From Neoroseomonas lacus (lineage in GTDB: Bacteria > Pseudomonadota > Alphaproteobacteria > Acetobacterales > Acetobacteraceae): DNA of 64,000 bases. The notes beneath the pieces are model-generated. The model worked only from the letters and a program-made list of their open reading frames with translations, did not search any database and was not told where the DNA came from. This document shows, piece after piece, positions 46,687 through 55,460 of this stretch. Numbering within the stretch: position 1 is the first letter of the stretch; the number at the start of each line of letters is the position of its first letter. The translations under genes and the position numbers were made by a program. The stretch is from positions 62,001 to 126,000 of the forward strand of contig NZ_BMKW01000009.1 of NCBI RefSeq assembly GCF_014644535.1. The letters run 5' to 3'.

Positions 46687-46802
46687 GGCGCCGTCACGGC
46701 AAAGGGCACCTCTCGCCATCGTCATGCGTCGGCACCGGTGGCCGCACAACCCTCGGCGCCGGCGCGCGTTCCTCTTTGGACAACCGCAATTGGAGGACAC
46801 CG

Positions 46803-47189
46803 ATGAACACGATCAACCCGCGCCGCGACGCCCGCCCCACCGCCAAGGACATGACCGCGCCGACCACGGGGCATCTGATTGCCGGCGGCAAGGTTGCCGG
46901 CACTGATGTCTATTCGCTGGAGGGCGAGCATATCGGCAGCATCGAGGACGTGATGCTCGACAAGTCGAGCGGCCGCGTCGCCTATGCGGTGCTGTCCTTC
47001 GGCGGCTTCCTCGGCCTCGGCACCAAGCACTTCCCGCTGCCGTGGGAGATGCTGCGCTACGACACCACGCTGGGCGGCTATGTCGTGAAAATCGACAAGG
47101 CCAAGCTGGAAGGCGCGCCGGTGATCGAGGCAGGCTGGGTCGACCGCCGCCGCATGGTGGATGATTATTGGGCGATGCCGGTGCTGTAA
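46803..47189 (+). CDS. PRC-barrel domain protein
   Basis: 128-residue small protein. A PRC-barrel domain occupies about residues 28-100: IAGGKVAGTDVYSLEGEHIGSIEDVMLDKSSGRVAYAVLSFGGFLG, then KHFPLPWEMLRYD and YVVKIDKAKLEGAP. ATTGGAGGACACC precedes ATG 46803. There is no signal peptide or membrane segment. Stand-alone PRC-barrel proteins are frequent in alphaproteobacteria and often stress-induced, but the molecular role is unknown. It is divergent from dapB. Confidence 0.85.
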   Translation: MNTINPRRDARPTAKDMTAPTTGHLIAGGKVAGTDVYSLEGEHIGSIEDVMLDKSSGRVAYAVLSFGGFLGLGTKHFPLPWEMLRYDTTLGGYVVKIDKAKLEGAPVIEAGWVDRRRMVDDYWAMPVL

Positions 47190-47194
47190 GGGAG

Positions 47195-47271
47195 GTCGAG
47201 GGGCACCGCCCCTCGAGCACCCGGCCAGGAAGCGAAGGTTACTGGACCGTCTGGCGATTGCCGCGCAATCG
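47195..47271 (-). repeat. Family-2 hairpin element (inverted) with IR tail
   Basis: TCGAGGGGC/GCCCCTCGA hairpin (about 47195-47215), then GAGCACCCGGCCAGGAAGC and a CGATTGC/GCAATCG hairpin (47255-47271, loop CGC). The same order recurs at 62820-62886. It lies just after the stop of the PRC-barrel gene. Confidence 0.65.
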
Positions 47272-47283
47272 GCGAGTGAGTTT

Positions 47284-47304
47284 GGGGAGGGCGGTGCCCT
47301 CCCC
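47284..47304. terminator. Strong hairpin between PRC-barrel gene and dnaJ
   Basis: Perfect 9-bp stem GGGGAGGGC/GCCCTCCCC with loop GGT, 8 bp beyond the dnaJ stop codon and between convergent genes; likely acts as the 3' end for dnaJ and possibly both. Confidence 0.6.
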
Positions 47305-47312
47305 AGCCTGCC

Positions 47313-48467
47313 TTAACGCGCCAGGCCGTCCCAGAATTCCTTGACCTTGGCGAAGAAGCCCTCGCTCTCCGGACTGGTCTTGCCACCGGTCACGGCCTCG
47401 GTCTCGAATTCCTCCAGCAGCTCGCGCTGCCGTGCCGTCAGGTTCTGCGGCGTCTCGACGCTCACCTGCACATACATGTCGCCCCGTGCGGCCGAGCGCA
47501 GCACCGAGAAACCCTTGCCGCGCAGGCGGAACTGGTCCCCGGTCTGGCTGCCGGCCGGGATCGTCACCCGTGCCCGGCCGCCATCGATGCTCGGTACTTC
47601 CACATGCCCCCCCAGCGCGGCCTGGGTCATGCGCAAGGGCACGCGGATGAAGATGTTCGAACCGTCGCGCTGGAAGATCGGGTGCGGCTTCACCGCGATA
47701 TCCACATAGAGGTCGCCTGCGGGCGCACCGCGCAGCCCGGCCTCGCCCTCACCCGTCAGGCGGATGCGCGTGCCGTCCTCGACTCCGGGCGGGATGGTGA
47801 CGTTCAGCGTGCGCTCACGCTGCACGCGGCCGGCGCCATGGCAGATCTTGCAGGGGTTCTTGATGGTGCGGCCCGACCCGCCGCAGGTCGGGCAGGTCCG
47901 CTCGATCAGGAAGAAGCCCTGCTGCGCGCGCACCTTGCCCGCCCCGTTGCAGGTGCCGCAGGTCTGCACGCCCGCGGCCGAGCCATCCTCCGCCCCGGTG
48001 CCCTTGCAGGCCTCGCAGGAAACCGAGGAGGGGATGCGGATATTCGTCTTGCTGCCCGCGAAGGCTTCCTCAAGGGTGATTTCGACCTGGGTGCGCAGGT
48101 CCTGGCCGCGCCCGGTGGCGCCACCGCGGCCACCGCGCCCGCCGCCACCGAACCGGCCGAACATCTCCTCGAAGATGTCCTCGAAACCGCCGCCGAAGGG
48201 GCCGCCCTGGAAGCCGCCGCCACCGCTGCCGGGCCCGCCCTGTTCGAAGGCGGCATGGCCGAAGCGGTCATAGGCCGCGCGCTTCTCGCTGTCCTTGAGG
48301 ACGTCGTAGGCCTCGTTCAATTCCTTGAAGCGCGGCTCGGCATCCTTGTCCCCGTGGTTGCGGTCGGGGTGGTACTTCATCGCGAGCTTGCGATAGGCCT
48401 TCTTCAGCGCGTCCTCATCGGCATCGCGGCCGACGCCGAGGACTTCGTAGTAGTCACGCTTAGACAT
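47313..48467 (-). CDS. dnaJ: Chaperone protein DnaJ
   Basis: 384-residue Hsp40 co-chaperone. The J domain (residues 1-70) has [32 protein letters not shown] with HPD; a Gly/Phe-rich linker follows (about 75-125). Four zinc-binding CxxCxGxG repeats are [24 protein letters not shown] and CKICHGAG, then the C-terminal substrate domains. It stimulates DnaK ATPase and delivers substrates. It lies downstream of dnaK on the same strand, separated by 267 bp holding a strong hairpin and a family-3 repeat. Confidence 0.97.
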   Translation of the reverse strand: MSKRDYYEVLGVGRDADEDALKKAYRKLAMKYHPDRNHGDKDAEPRFKELNEAYDVLKDSEKRAAYDRFGHAAFEQGGPGSGGGGFQGGPFGGGFEDIFEEMFGRFGGGGRGGRGGATGRGQDLRTQVEITLEEAFAGSKTNIRIPSSVSCEACKGTGAEDGSAAGVQTCGTCNGAGKVRAQQGFFLIERTCPTCGGSGRTIKNPCKICHGAGRVQRERTLNVTIPPGVEDGTRIRLTGEGEAGLRGAPAGDLYVDIAVKPHPIFQRDGSNIFIRVPLRMTQAALGGHVEVPSIDGGRARVTIPAGSQTGDQFRLRGKGFSVLRSAARGDMYVQVSVETPQNLTARQRELLEEFETEAVTGGKTSPESEGFFAKVKEFWDGLAR

Positions 48468-48487
48468 TGCTCATGCCCTCAAACGAC

Positions 48488-48602
48488 GGGCGGCCGGCAT
48501 CCGCCGGCCTTGCCTTCGCGCCATGCACTGGTGCGTTGGCGACAACGGTCAGCCAGAGCGCGGTCGCGCCGTGCGCTCGCGGATCGCGGCTTGCCGCGAT
48601 CC
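48488..48602 (+). repeat. Family-3 structured element, copy 1 (dnaK-dnaJ spacer)
   Basis: About 115-bp element shared with 58891-59003 (opposite strand). It starts with hairpin GGCCGGC-ATCC-GCCGGCC (48492-48509), runs through the conserved TTCGCGCC.TGCA.TGG segment and GCGCGGTCGCGC..TGCGCTCGCGG, and ends with hairpin GGATCGCGG-CTTG-CCGCGATCC (48581-48602). Terminal stems differ between copies yet pair perfectly. Confidence 0.75.
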
Positions 48603-48674
48603 AACGAGTTGCCTGCACTGGCGCATCTGCTGCCGATCGGCGCGCATTCGTCACGACAGTAGTCCCGAAATAGG

Positions 48675-48706
48675 CGCCGCCCGACCCTCGTGGGAGTCGG
48701 GCGGCG
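48675..48706 (-). terminator. 11-bp hairpin after dnaK
   Basis: Perfect stem CGCCGCCCGAC/GTCGGGCGGCG with a 10-nt loop, about 29 bp past the dnaK stop. It is a good candidate for partial termination or for mRNA protection, which would set the dnaK to dnaJ ratio. Confidence 0.7.
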
Positions 48707-48734
48707 TTGCTCATGGTCGACGCAGATCGCCCGG

Positions 48735-50660
<1,926 letters not shown>

Positions 50661-50751
50661 CCGAGTACTCTCCTCTGCGGCAGGCGGGGACGGCCCGAAT
50701 AGTGGCGCCATGCCCGCCCCCTGTGCTGAACCGGCGGCGAGCGCCGCCGCG

Positions 50752-50783
50752 GATGGGGTGGTTGGGGGGCCCCGCGCAAGGCG
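50752..50783 (-). promoter_or_regulatory. Candidate heat-shock (sigma-32) promoter of dnaK
   Basis: On the minus strand CCTTGCG is followed after 16 nt by CCCCATCC, resembling the sigma-32 elements CCTTGAA and CCCCATNT. It would give a leader of about 85 nt containing the hairpin GGCGGC/GCCGCC (50733-50748). The -35 match is only partial. Confidence 0.4.
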
Positions 50784-50931
50784 AGGCAACGTGACAGACG
50801 GGATGTATTGATCCGCGAGGCTGCGGACAAGTCCCGGAAGGCCCCTGGATTCACGCGGAGGCGACGCGCCGTGTGCGCATGGGCACTTTGCGACGGATCA
50901 AGGCGCGCGGCAGGCCGGGGGTATCGTTGCC

Positions 50932-51627
50932 ATGACGACACAATGCCACTTATCCTCGGGTACGAATTCAACAGGGATTGTCGCGCCGATGCCGATCATC
51001 GAGGGGCTGATGCCCGTCAACAGCGACGCCCTGCATCTCTACGGCGCATTGATGAACAATGCGGCACTGGCGGCCGATGTCCGCGACACCTGCGTGGTCG
51101 CCCTGCAGGCGGTCGGCCGGTCGCGTTGGGACCAGCACCACCAGGACCTGGCCCTGGCCAAGCCCGGGGAAGGCGATTTTGACCGGGCGGTGAACTGCTA
51201 CGTCAGCGTCATCAAATGGGCCGTCATGTCGGGTGCGCTGTCAGTGCTGCGGGCGGGCCGATTCTGCCAGGAACTGTCGGACGCCGCGAGCTCGGTGGAT
51301 GGCGCCAACAAGACGGCGCGGCAACTCATTCACACGCTGATGCCAGTGCGCGGTTATGTGGCTGGGGACAACGTGCCGCTGGGCGCGATGGTCTATCACG
51401 GCGACCGCGACAACCCGATCGCGCATGTCACCCTGCATGTCGGCAACAACATGGTCGTCGGCTGCTGGGCCGCCGCCTACCTGCAGAGCGACGCGCTGCG
51501 TGCGCAATTCGAATCCCAGATCGACCGCGGCTGGCTCGGTGACACGATGCTGACACCGATCGACGCCTTCGGATCCAACCAGCTCGACTATTCGCTGAAC
51601 CCGTTCTGGCAGGACCTGCCGGTCTGA
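50932..51627 (+). CDS. Unknown protein with a possible NlpC/P60-like Cys-His core
   Basis: 231-residue protein I do not recognise. An N-terminal region of about 80 residues is followed by FDRAVNCYVSVIKWAVMSGAL, with Cys89 at the start of a helix, and by VPLGAMVYHGDRDNPIAHVTLHVGNNMVVGCW, where His165 opens a strand. This Cys-helix then G-x-V...HV-x-hhG order resembles NlpC/P60 and related papain-fold hydrolases. No signal peptide is seen from ATG 50932; ATG 50989 is an alternative. The stop overlaps the next ATG (TGATG), coupling it to a Tat-exported amine oxidase. The catalytic assignment is a guess. Confidence 0.6.
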   Translation: MTTQCHLSSGTNSTGIVAPMPIIEGLMPVNSDALHLYGALMNNAALAADVRDTCVVALQAVGRSRWDQHHQDLALAKPGEGDFDRAVNCYVSVIKWAVMSGALSVLRAGRFCQELSDAASSVDGANKTARQLIHTLMPVRGYVAGDNVPLGAMVYHGDRDNPIAHVTLHVGNNMVVGCWAAAYLQSDALRAQFESQIDRGWLGDTMLTPIDAFGSNQLDYSLNPFWQDLPV

Positions 51628-53042
51628 TGGGCGACGCTAGAGGCTCTGCCGGCGAAGGCATGGCGCTGGCGCCGGGCTTCGGCCGCCGGTCATTGCTGCG
51701 GCTGCTCGCGGCCGCTGCCGCCGCGCCCATCCTGCCCGGCGCGGCCGACGCCCAGGCGCCGGCGCGGGCCCTCAACGTCATCGTCATCGGTGCCGGCCTG
51801 TCCGGTCTCGGCGCCGCCCGAGCCCTGGCCGATGCTGGTCATCGCGTCACCGTGCTGGAAGCCCGCCCGCGCACCGGTGGCCGCCTGCACACGGTCGACT
51901 TCCGCGGCGTCCGCCTCGACATGGGCGGCGCCTGGATCCACGGGCCGGAGGGCAACCCCCTCACCCCCCTGGCCGACGCTGCCGGCATCCGCCGCATGCC
52001 GACCTACGACGCCCGCTCCATCATGGCCGATGCCGATGGCCGGCGCCTGACCGAGGCCGAGACCACCGCCATCTTCGACACGGTCGGCCGGCTGATCGCC
52101 CATGACAGCCCCTATGCCTATGCCGGCGCGCGCGACGTCTCGTTGGCCGAGGCGGTGCCGATCCTCGACCCCACCACCCGAACCACGCCCTACGACCAGC
52201 GTGTCGCCGCCTGGCTGTCCTCCTACGTCGCCGGCTATGCCGGAGGCGATGCGGCGGAGGTCTCCGCCCAGGGCTGGTTCGGGGGCGAGGGTGAGATCCC
52301 GGAGGAGAACCACCTCCTCGCCCAGGGCTACAACGCCATCACCGATCTGCTGGGTCGCGGCCTCGACATAAAGTTGCGCCAGGTGGTGCGCTCGGTGCGG
52401 TTGACCGGGTCCGGCGTGGTGGTGGCGACGGCAGACCAGGCTTATTTCGCTGACCGCGTGGTGGTGACGCTGCCGCTTGGCGTGCTCAAGCGCGGCGATG
52501 TCGCCTTCGACCCGCCGCTGCCCGCCGCCCATCAGGGCGCCATCGCGCGCATCGGCAATGGCCTGCTGAACAAGATCGTGCTGGCCTTCCCCCGCCCCTT
52601 CTGGCCGGCCGAGGTGCATTACCTGCGCAGCCTGTCCGCCACGCGGGACAATGTGGCGCCCGAGATCGTCTCTCTCCAGCCGCATCTGGGCGTGCCGGTG
52701 CTGGTGGCGCTGGTCGGCGGGTCCGCCGCGCAGCGTATCGAGATGCTGCCTGATGCCGCGCAGGTCGACCTGGTGATGGAGGTGCTGCGACGGATGTTCG
52801 GCACCGGCATTCCGCGCCCGGTGGACAGCCGCGTCACCCGCTGGTCGCGCGATATCCACGCGCGCGGGGCCTATTCCTTCCTGCCGGTGGGGGCGTCGAT
52901 CGGCGACCACGCCGCGCTGTCGCGCCCGGTGGCGGGGCGGATCTTCTTCGCGGGGGAGGCGGCGACGACAGAGTGGCCGTCCTATGCGCATGGGGCGCTG
53001 TTGGGCGGGCGGCGGGCGGCAAGGGAAGTGGCGGGAAGTTGA
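51627..53042 (+). CDS. Tat-exported flavin monoamine oxidase family protein
   Basis: 471-residue FAD-dependent amine oxidase. Arg20-Arg21 (GRRSLLRLLAAAAAAP) and ADAQA near residue 42 form a Tat signal. The FAD motif VIVIGAGLSGLGAARALADAG ends in GGR, GGAWIHGPEGNPLTPL lies in the flavin site, VVVTLPLGVLKRGDV and the C-terminal IFFAGEAATTEWPSYAHGALLGG complete the family pattern. It probably oxidises amines in the periplasm. It is coupled to the unknown Cys/His gene upstream, implying joint function. Followed by paired terminator-like repeats. Confidence 0.92.
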   Translation: MGDARGSAGEGMALAPGFGRRSLLRLLAAAAAAPILPGAADAQAPARALNVIVIGAGLSGLGAARALADAGHRVTVLEARPRTGGRLHTVDFRGVRLDMGGAWIHGPEGNPLTPLADAAGIRRMPTYDARSIMADADGRRLTEAETTAIFDTVGRLIAHDSPYAYAGARDVSLAEAVPILDPTTRTTPYDQRVAAWLSSYVAGYAGGDAAEVSAQGWFGGEGEIPEENHLLAQGYNAITDLLGRGLDIKLRQVVRSVRLTGSGVVVATADQAYFADRVVVTLPLGVLKRGDVAFDPPLPAAHQGAIARIGNGLLNKIVLAFPRPFWPAEVHYLRSLSATRDNVAPEIVSLQPHLGVPVLVALVGGSAAQRIEMLPDAAQVDLVMEVLRRMFGTGIPRPVDSRVTRWSRDIHARGAYSFLPVGASIGDHAALSRPVAGRIFFAGEAATTEWPSYAHGALLGGRRAAREVAGS

Positions 53043-53044
53043 AG

Positions 53045-53162
53045 GCGGGGGAGGAACACCTCCCCCGAATCCCCCTCCGTTTTCTATCTGTTGGGGACTG
53101 ACTTCCGTGGCCGTCGCCAATAGCCAGAAAAGGAGGGGGGCCGGGGGGAGTTCTCTCCCCCG
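53045..53162. terminator. Two inverted family-4 hairpins between convergent genes
   Basis: CGGGGGAGG/CCTCCCCCG (53046-53067, loop AACA) followed by AATCCCCCTCCGTTTTC serves the plus strand. An inverted copy, GGGGGAG/CTCCCCC (53144-53161) preceded by GAAAAGGAGGGGGG, serves the minus strand. They fill the gap between the amine oxidase and grpE stops and look like back-to-back terminators; both resemble 40653-40700. Confidence 0.75.
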
Positions 53163-53172
53163 ACCTTGCCTT

Positions 53173-53718
53173 CTACTTCCCGGCCACCACCACCATCGCC
53201 GGCTTCAGCAAACGCCCGTTCAGCGTCCAAACCGGCGTCCAGCACGCCACCACGGACCCGGGTGCGACCCCTTCGGGAGCCGGCTGCTCGGCCATCGCCT
53301 GGTGCATCTCGGGGTCGAATGGCTTGCCCGTCGGGTCGTCCCGCTTCACCCCGTTGCGTTCCAGGACGCCGAGGAAGGAGCGTTCCACCCCTTCTATCCC
53401 GTCGCGGATCTTGGTCAGCACCTCGGGTTCGCCGGCGGCCTGCCCGGGCAGGGCGTCGAGGCCGCGGCGCAGGTTCTCCGCCGCCTCGACCGCATCGCGG
53501 GCGAATTTCTGGGTGGCGTAGGCGCGGGCTTCCTGCACGTCGCGCTGGGTGCGAGTGCGCAGGTTCTGCATCTCCGCCTCGGCGCGCAGCCACTTGTCCT
53601 TGAAGCTGGCGACCTCGGCCTCGAGGGCGGCGATGCGCTCCTCCGGCGTGGCTTCCGCCACGGGCACGGGCACGGGGGCCTCGGCCTCGGTGTCGGGGAT
53701 ATCCTTGTCGTCTGTCAT
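53173..53718 (-). CDS. grpE: Nucleotide exchange factor GrpE
   Basis: 181-residue co-chaperone that releases ADP from DnaK. An acidic N-terminus leads into a long coiled coil (ERIAALEAEVASFKDKWLRAEAEMQNLRTRTQRDVQEA, about residues 27-65), then ENLRRGLDAL, a GVERSFLGVLERNGV helix and the C-terminal beta domain with FDPEMHQAM and NGRLLKPAMVVVAG. The segment before NGRLL (VVACWTPVWTL) departs from the usual TVVxVLQxGY-type sequence. Same strand as dnaK but separated by the two-gene unit on the other strand. Confidence 0.95.
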   Translation of the reverse strand: MTDDKDIPDTEAEAPVPVPVAEATPEERIAALEAEVASFKDKWLRAEAEMQNLRTRTQRDVQEARAYATQKFARDAVEAAENLRRGLDALPGQAAGEPEVLTKIRDGIEGVERSFLGVLERNGVKRDDPTGKPFDPEMHQAMAEQPAPEGVAPGSVVACWTPVWTLNGRLLKPAMVVVAGK

Positions 53719-53844
53719 GGTACTGATTTGCGTCTCACGTCGCGGGCGCGGCCCGAGGGCCGCGGAAGGCTCTTCACCTAGGCTGCCGGACGGCCCGGGG
53801 CAAGGCGCCCGGGCCGAGCCAACCGCGACGAAGCGTGCTGGCGG

Positions 53845-54204
53845 CTACCAGCGCCGGTCGTCGTGCCGCCGGTCCCGATGGTCCTCATGCCGACGCTGCT
53901 CGTAGCGCGTCGGGCGCGGCGCGCCCCAGCCATGGTCGCCGCGCGGCGGCGGGCCACCCCAGCCACGCGAGGGCGGCGGCCCCGCCCAACGGGCCGGCGG
54001 CGCCTGCCAGCCCCAGCGTGGCTGCGGCTGCTGCCAGCCCCAGCGCGGCGGCGGCGGCTGCCAGCCGCGCGGCGCGGGCCGCTGGTACCAGACCTGCGTC
54101 GGCGCCGGACCCCAGCCCTGCTGATAGGGCTGCTCATAAGCGCAGGCGGGAGCGACGGTCAGGGTGGCAAAGATCAGTGTCACGGCGCGAAGCAGGCGGG
54201 TCAT
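53845..54204 (-). CDS. Exported Pro/Trp/Gln-rich low-complexity protein
   Basis: 119-residue predicted secreted protein. The signal peptide is TRLLRAVTLIFATLTVAPACA (residues 2-22). The mature part contains tandem PRWGWQ-type repeats (GWQPPPPRWGWQQPQPRWGW...), Gly/Pro-rich stretches and a basic His/Arg/Asp tail (YEQRRHEDHRDRRHDD). GGGAGA precedes the ATG at 54204, so translation is plausible. No family recognised; cell-surface or polymer-binding roles are speculative. An open frame extends upstream but lacks a signal. Confidence 0.6.
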   Translation of the reverse strand: MTRLLRAVTLIFATLTVAPACAYEQPYQQGWGPAPTQVWYQRPAPRGWQPPPPRWGWQQPQPRWGWQAPPARWAGPPPSRGWGGPPPRGDHGWGAPRPTRYEQRRHEDHRDRRHDDRRW

Positions 54205-54322
54205 GGCGCATCTCCCTATGACAGGAAGCAGCAAACCATTGCAGCCGGGCAACGGCGCGGCGTCTTCATGGCGACGGCGCGGCGGCGCGAGGTCAATTGT
54301 GGCGGCAGGCGCCGCCCGCCGG

Positions 54323-54880
54323 TCAGCTTTCCTCGGCCGACAGCTTCGCCATGGCGGCGCGGTAGGTGGTGTCGAACAGCGCATCGAGCGCCGGATTCAC
54401 CCCCCGCAACCCCGCCGCGACGCGCCCCGCCCAGCCGACATATTCGACGCGCCGCGCATGGATCCAATTGGCCGGCGGGCTCTCGGCGATGGCGACCAGG
54501 TTCGAGATCTTGTCGGCCAGCTTGAGCTGCTTCGCCCCATCCGACTTCTTCGGCGCCTGGCTGACCTGCAGCCCCTTGCGGATATCCTTGGGCAGAGAGG
54601 TGTCGTCGGTCGCCTCGGCCACCAGCCCGGCGACCTCCGCCCCGAAGGCGGCGACCAGGTCGGCATGGGTGACCTCGGTGTCCTCCACCGTGTCGTGCAG
54701 CAGCCCGGCCAGCACCACGGGCAGCGGCGCGCCATGGGCGGCGAGGATCTCGGCGACCTCGATGACGTGGTTGACGTAGGGCTCGGCCGCCGCGCCCTTG
54801 CGCGTCTGGCCGGCATGCGCGCGCGCGGCGAACAGGGTGGCGCGCAGGATCTCGGCGCCAGGGTCCGTGCTGGGTTTCAT
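54323..54880 (-). CDS. MESH1-like HD-domain hydrolase (putative small alarmone hydrolase)
   Basis: 185-residue single-domain HD protein resembling the hydrolase half of RelA/SpoT and animal MESH1. AHAGQTRKG, PYVNHVIEVAEIL (His38), GLLHDTVEDTEVT (His62-Asp63), RKGLQVSQAPKKSDGAKQLKLADKISNL (Asp123) are the expected metal-site and (p)ppGpp-pocket segments. No synthetase, TGS or ACT domain is present. It probably removes pyrophosphate from (p)ppGpp, or acts on NADPH as MESH1 does. Monocistronic, divergent from two small ORFs. Confidence 0.85.
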   Translation of the reverse strand: MKPSTDPGAEILRATLFAARAHAGQTRKGAAAEPYVNHVIEVAEILAAHGAPLPVVLAGLLHDTVEDTEVTHADLVAAFGAEVAGLVAEATDDTSLPKDIRKGLQVSQAPKKSDGAKQLKLADKISNLVAIAESPPANWIHARRVEYVGWAGRVAAGLRGVNPALDALFDTTYRAAMAKLSAEES

Positions 54881-54933
54881 GGCTCCTCCAATGGGGGTGT
54901 CATAGCCTGCCGCACAAGAGCGCAGGAGTGACG

Positions 54934-55098
54934 ATGTCCGGCCGGATCGACGGCAAGCGCCGCCGCGTGCTGCTGCTCACGTCGCTGTTGCTCGCCCAGG
55001 CGCCGCCGCCGGATGCCGCAGAGGTCATCGACCAGCTGGATGTCGCCCGCGCGATGCTCTGCGGCGACTGCGACAACGACCTGGAGGGGGGGGCATGA
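54934..55098 (+). CDS. Small ORF (54 aa), function unknown
   Basis: 54-codon frame with an excellent ribosome site (GCAGGAGTGACG before ATG). The product has a basic N-terminus, a short hydrophobic run (VLLLTSLLLAQA, residues 12-23) and a C-terminus with CGDCDND, a possible metal or redox CxxC. Its stop overlaps the next ATG by ATGA, indicating coupled translation. No homologue recognised. Real translation seems likely; function cannot be given. Confidence 0.5.
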   Translation: MSGRIDGKRRRVLLLTSLLLAQAPPPDAAEVIDQLDVARAMLCGDCDNDLEGGA

Positions 55099-55460
55099 AC
55101 CGCCCTGCCCGCCGTTCGATGATCGGGTCCGACAAGCTGGTCACGGCGCGCGAGATGCTCGACGAAGCGCCCGGCCTGGCCGGTGCCGCCGCGGCGCTGG
55201 GTCACATCTCCCGCGCGCTGGAACACCTCGAATCCTGGGACGAGGCGGTGGCGATCGGCGCCATCGAGGCCGGATGGAGTTGCTGCGGCGCTGAACGCGC
55301 CTTCAGCGCCGCCCGCCGGCCCGGAAGCACGGGCTCGCCCGAGCGAAGTCGCGCAATGCCGGCGGTAGTGGTGCGACGCGGTCGCCGGCGGCCAGCCGCG
55401 CCCGGCCCTCGCTGGACCATCGTGCCGGCGCGATGGAAGGGTCGGCGAAGGACCCGCTGA
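55095..55460 (+). CDS. Small ORF coupled to the preceding one, overlapping asmA
   Basis: 121-codon frame whose ATG overlaps the stop of the 54-aa ORF. The first 65 residues look protein-like: a helical ARRSMIGSDKLVTAREMLDE, LGHISRALEHLESWDEAVAIGAIEAGW and CCGAERAF. The C-terminal half is Arg/Pro-rich and lies antisense to the last 158 bp of the AsmA gene, so the true protein could be shorter through a frameshift or this end is accidental. No family recognised. Confidence 0.4.
   Translation: MNRPARRSMIGSDKLVTAREMLDEAPGLAGAAAALGHISRALEHLESWDEAVAIGAIEAGWSCCGAERAFSAARRPGSTGSPERSRAMPAVVVRRGRRRPAAPGPRWTIVPARWKGRRRTR

Noticed and set aside
48467-48673. 68-codon ORF in the dnaK-dnaJ spacer, similar to an 86-codon ORF at 58805-59065
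   Set aside because: The similarity comes from the family-3 DNA element; the frame has no ribosome site and the stems vary in ways that do not keep the protein sequence.
51690-53120. 476-codon open frame antisense to the amine oxidase gene
   Set aside because: Shadow frame; the plus-strand gene has a full Tat signal and FAD motifs.
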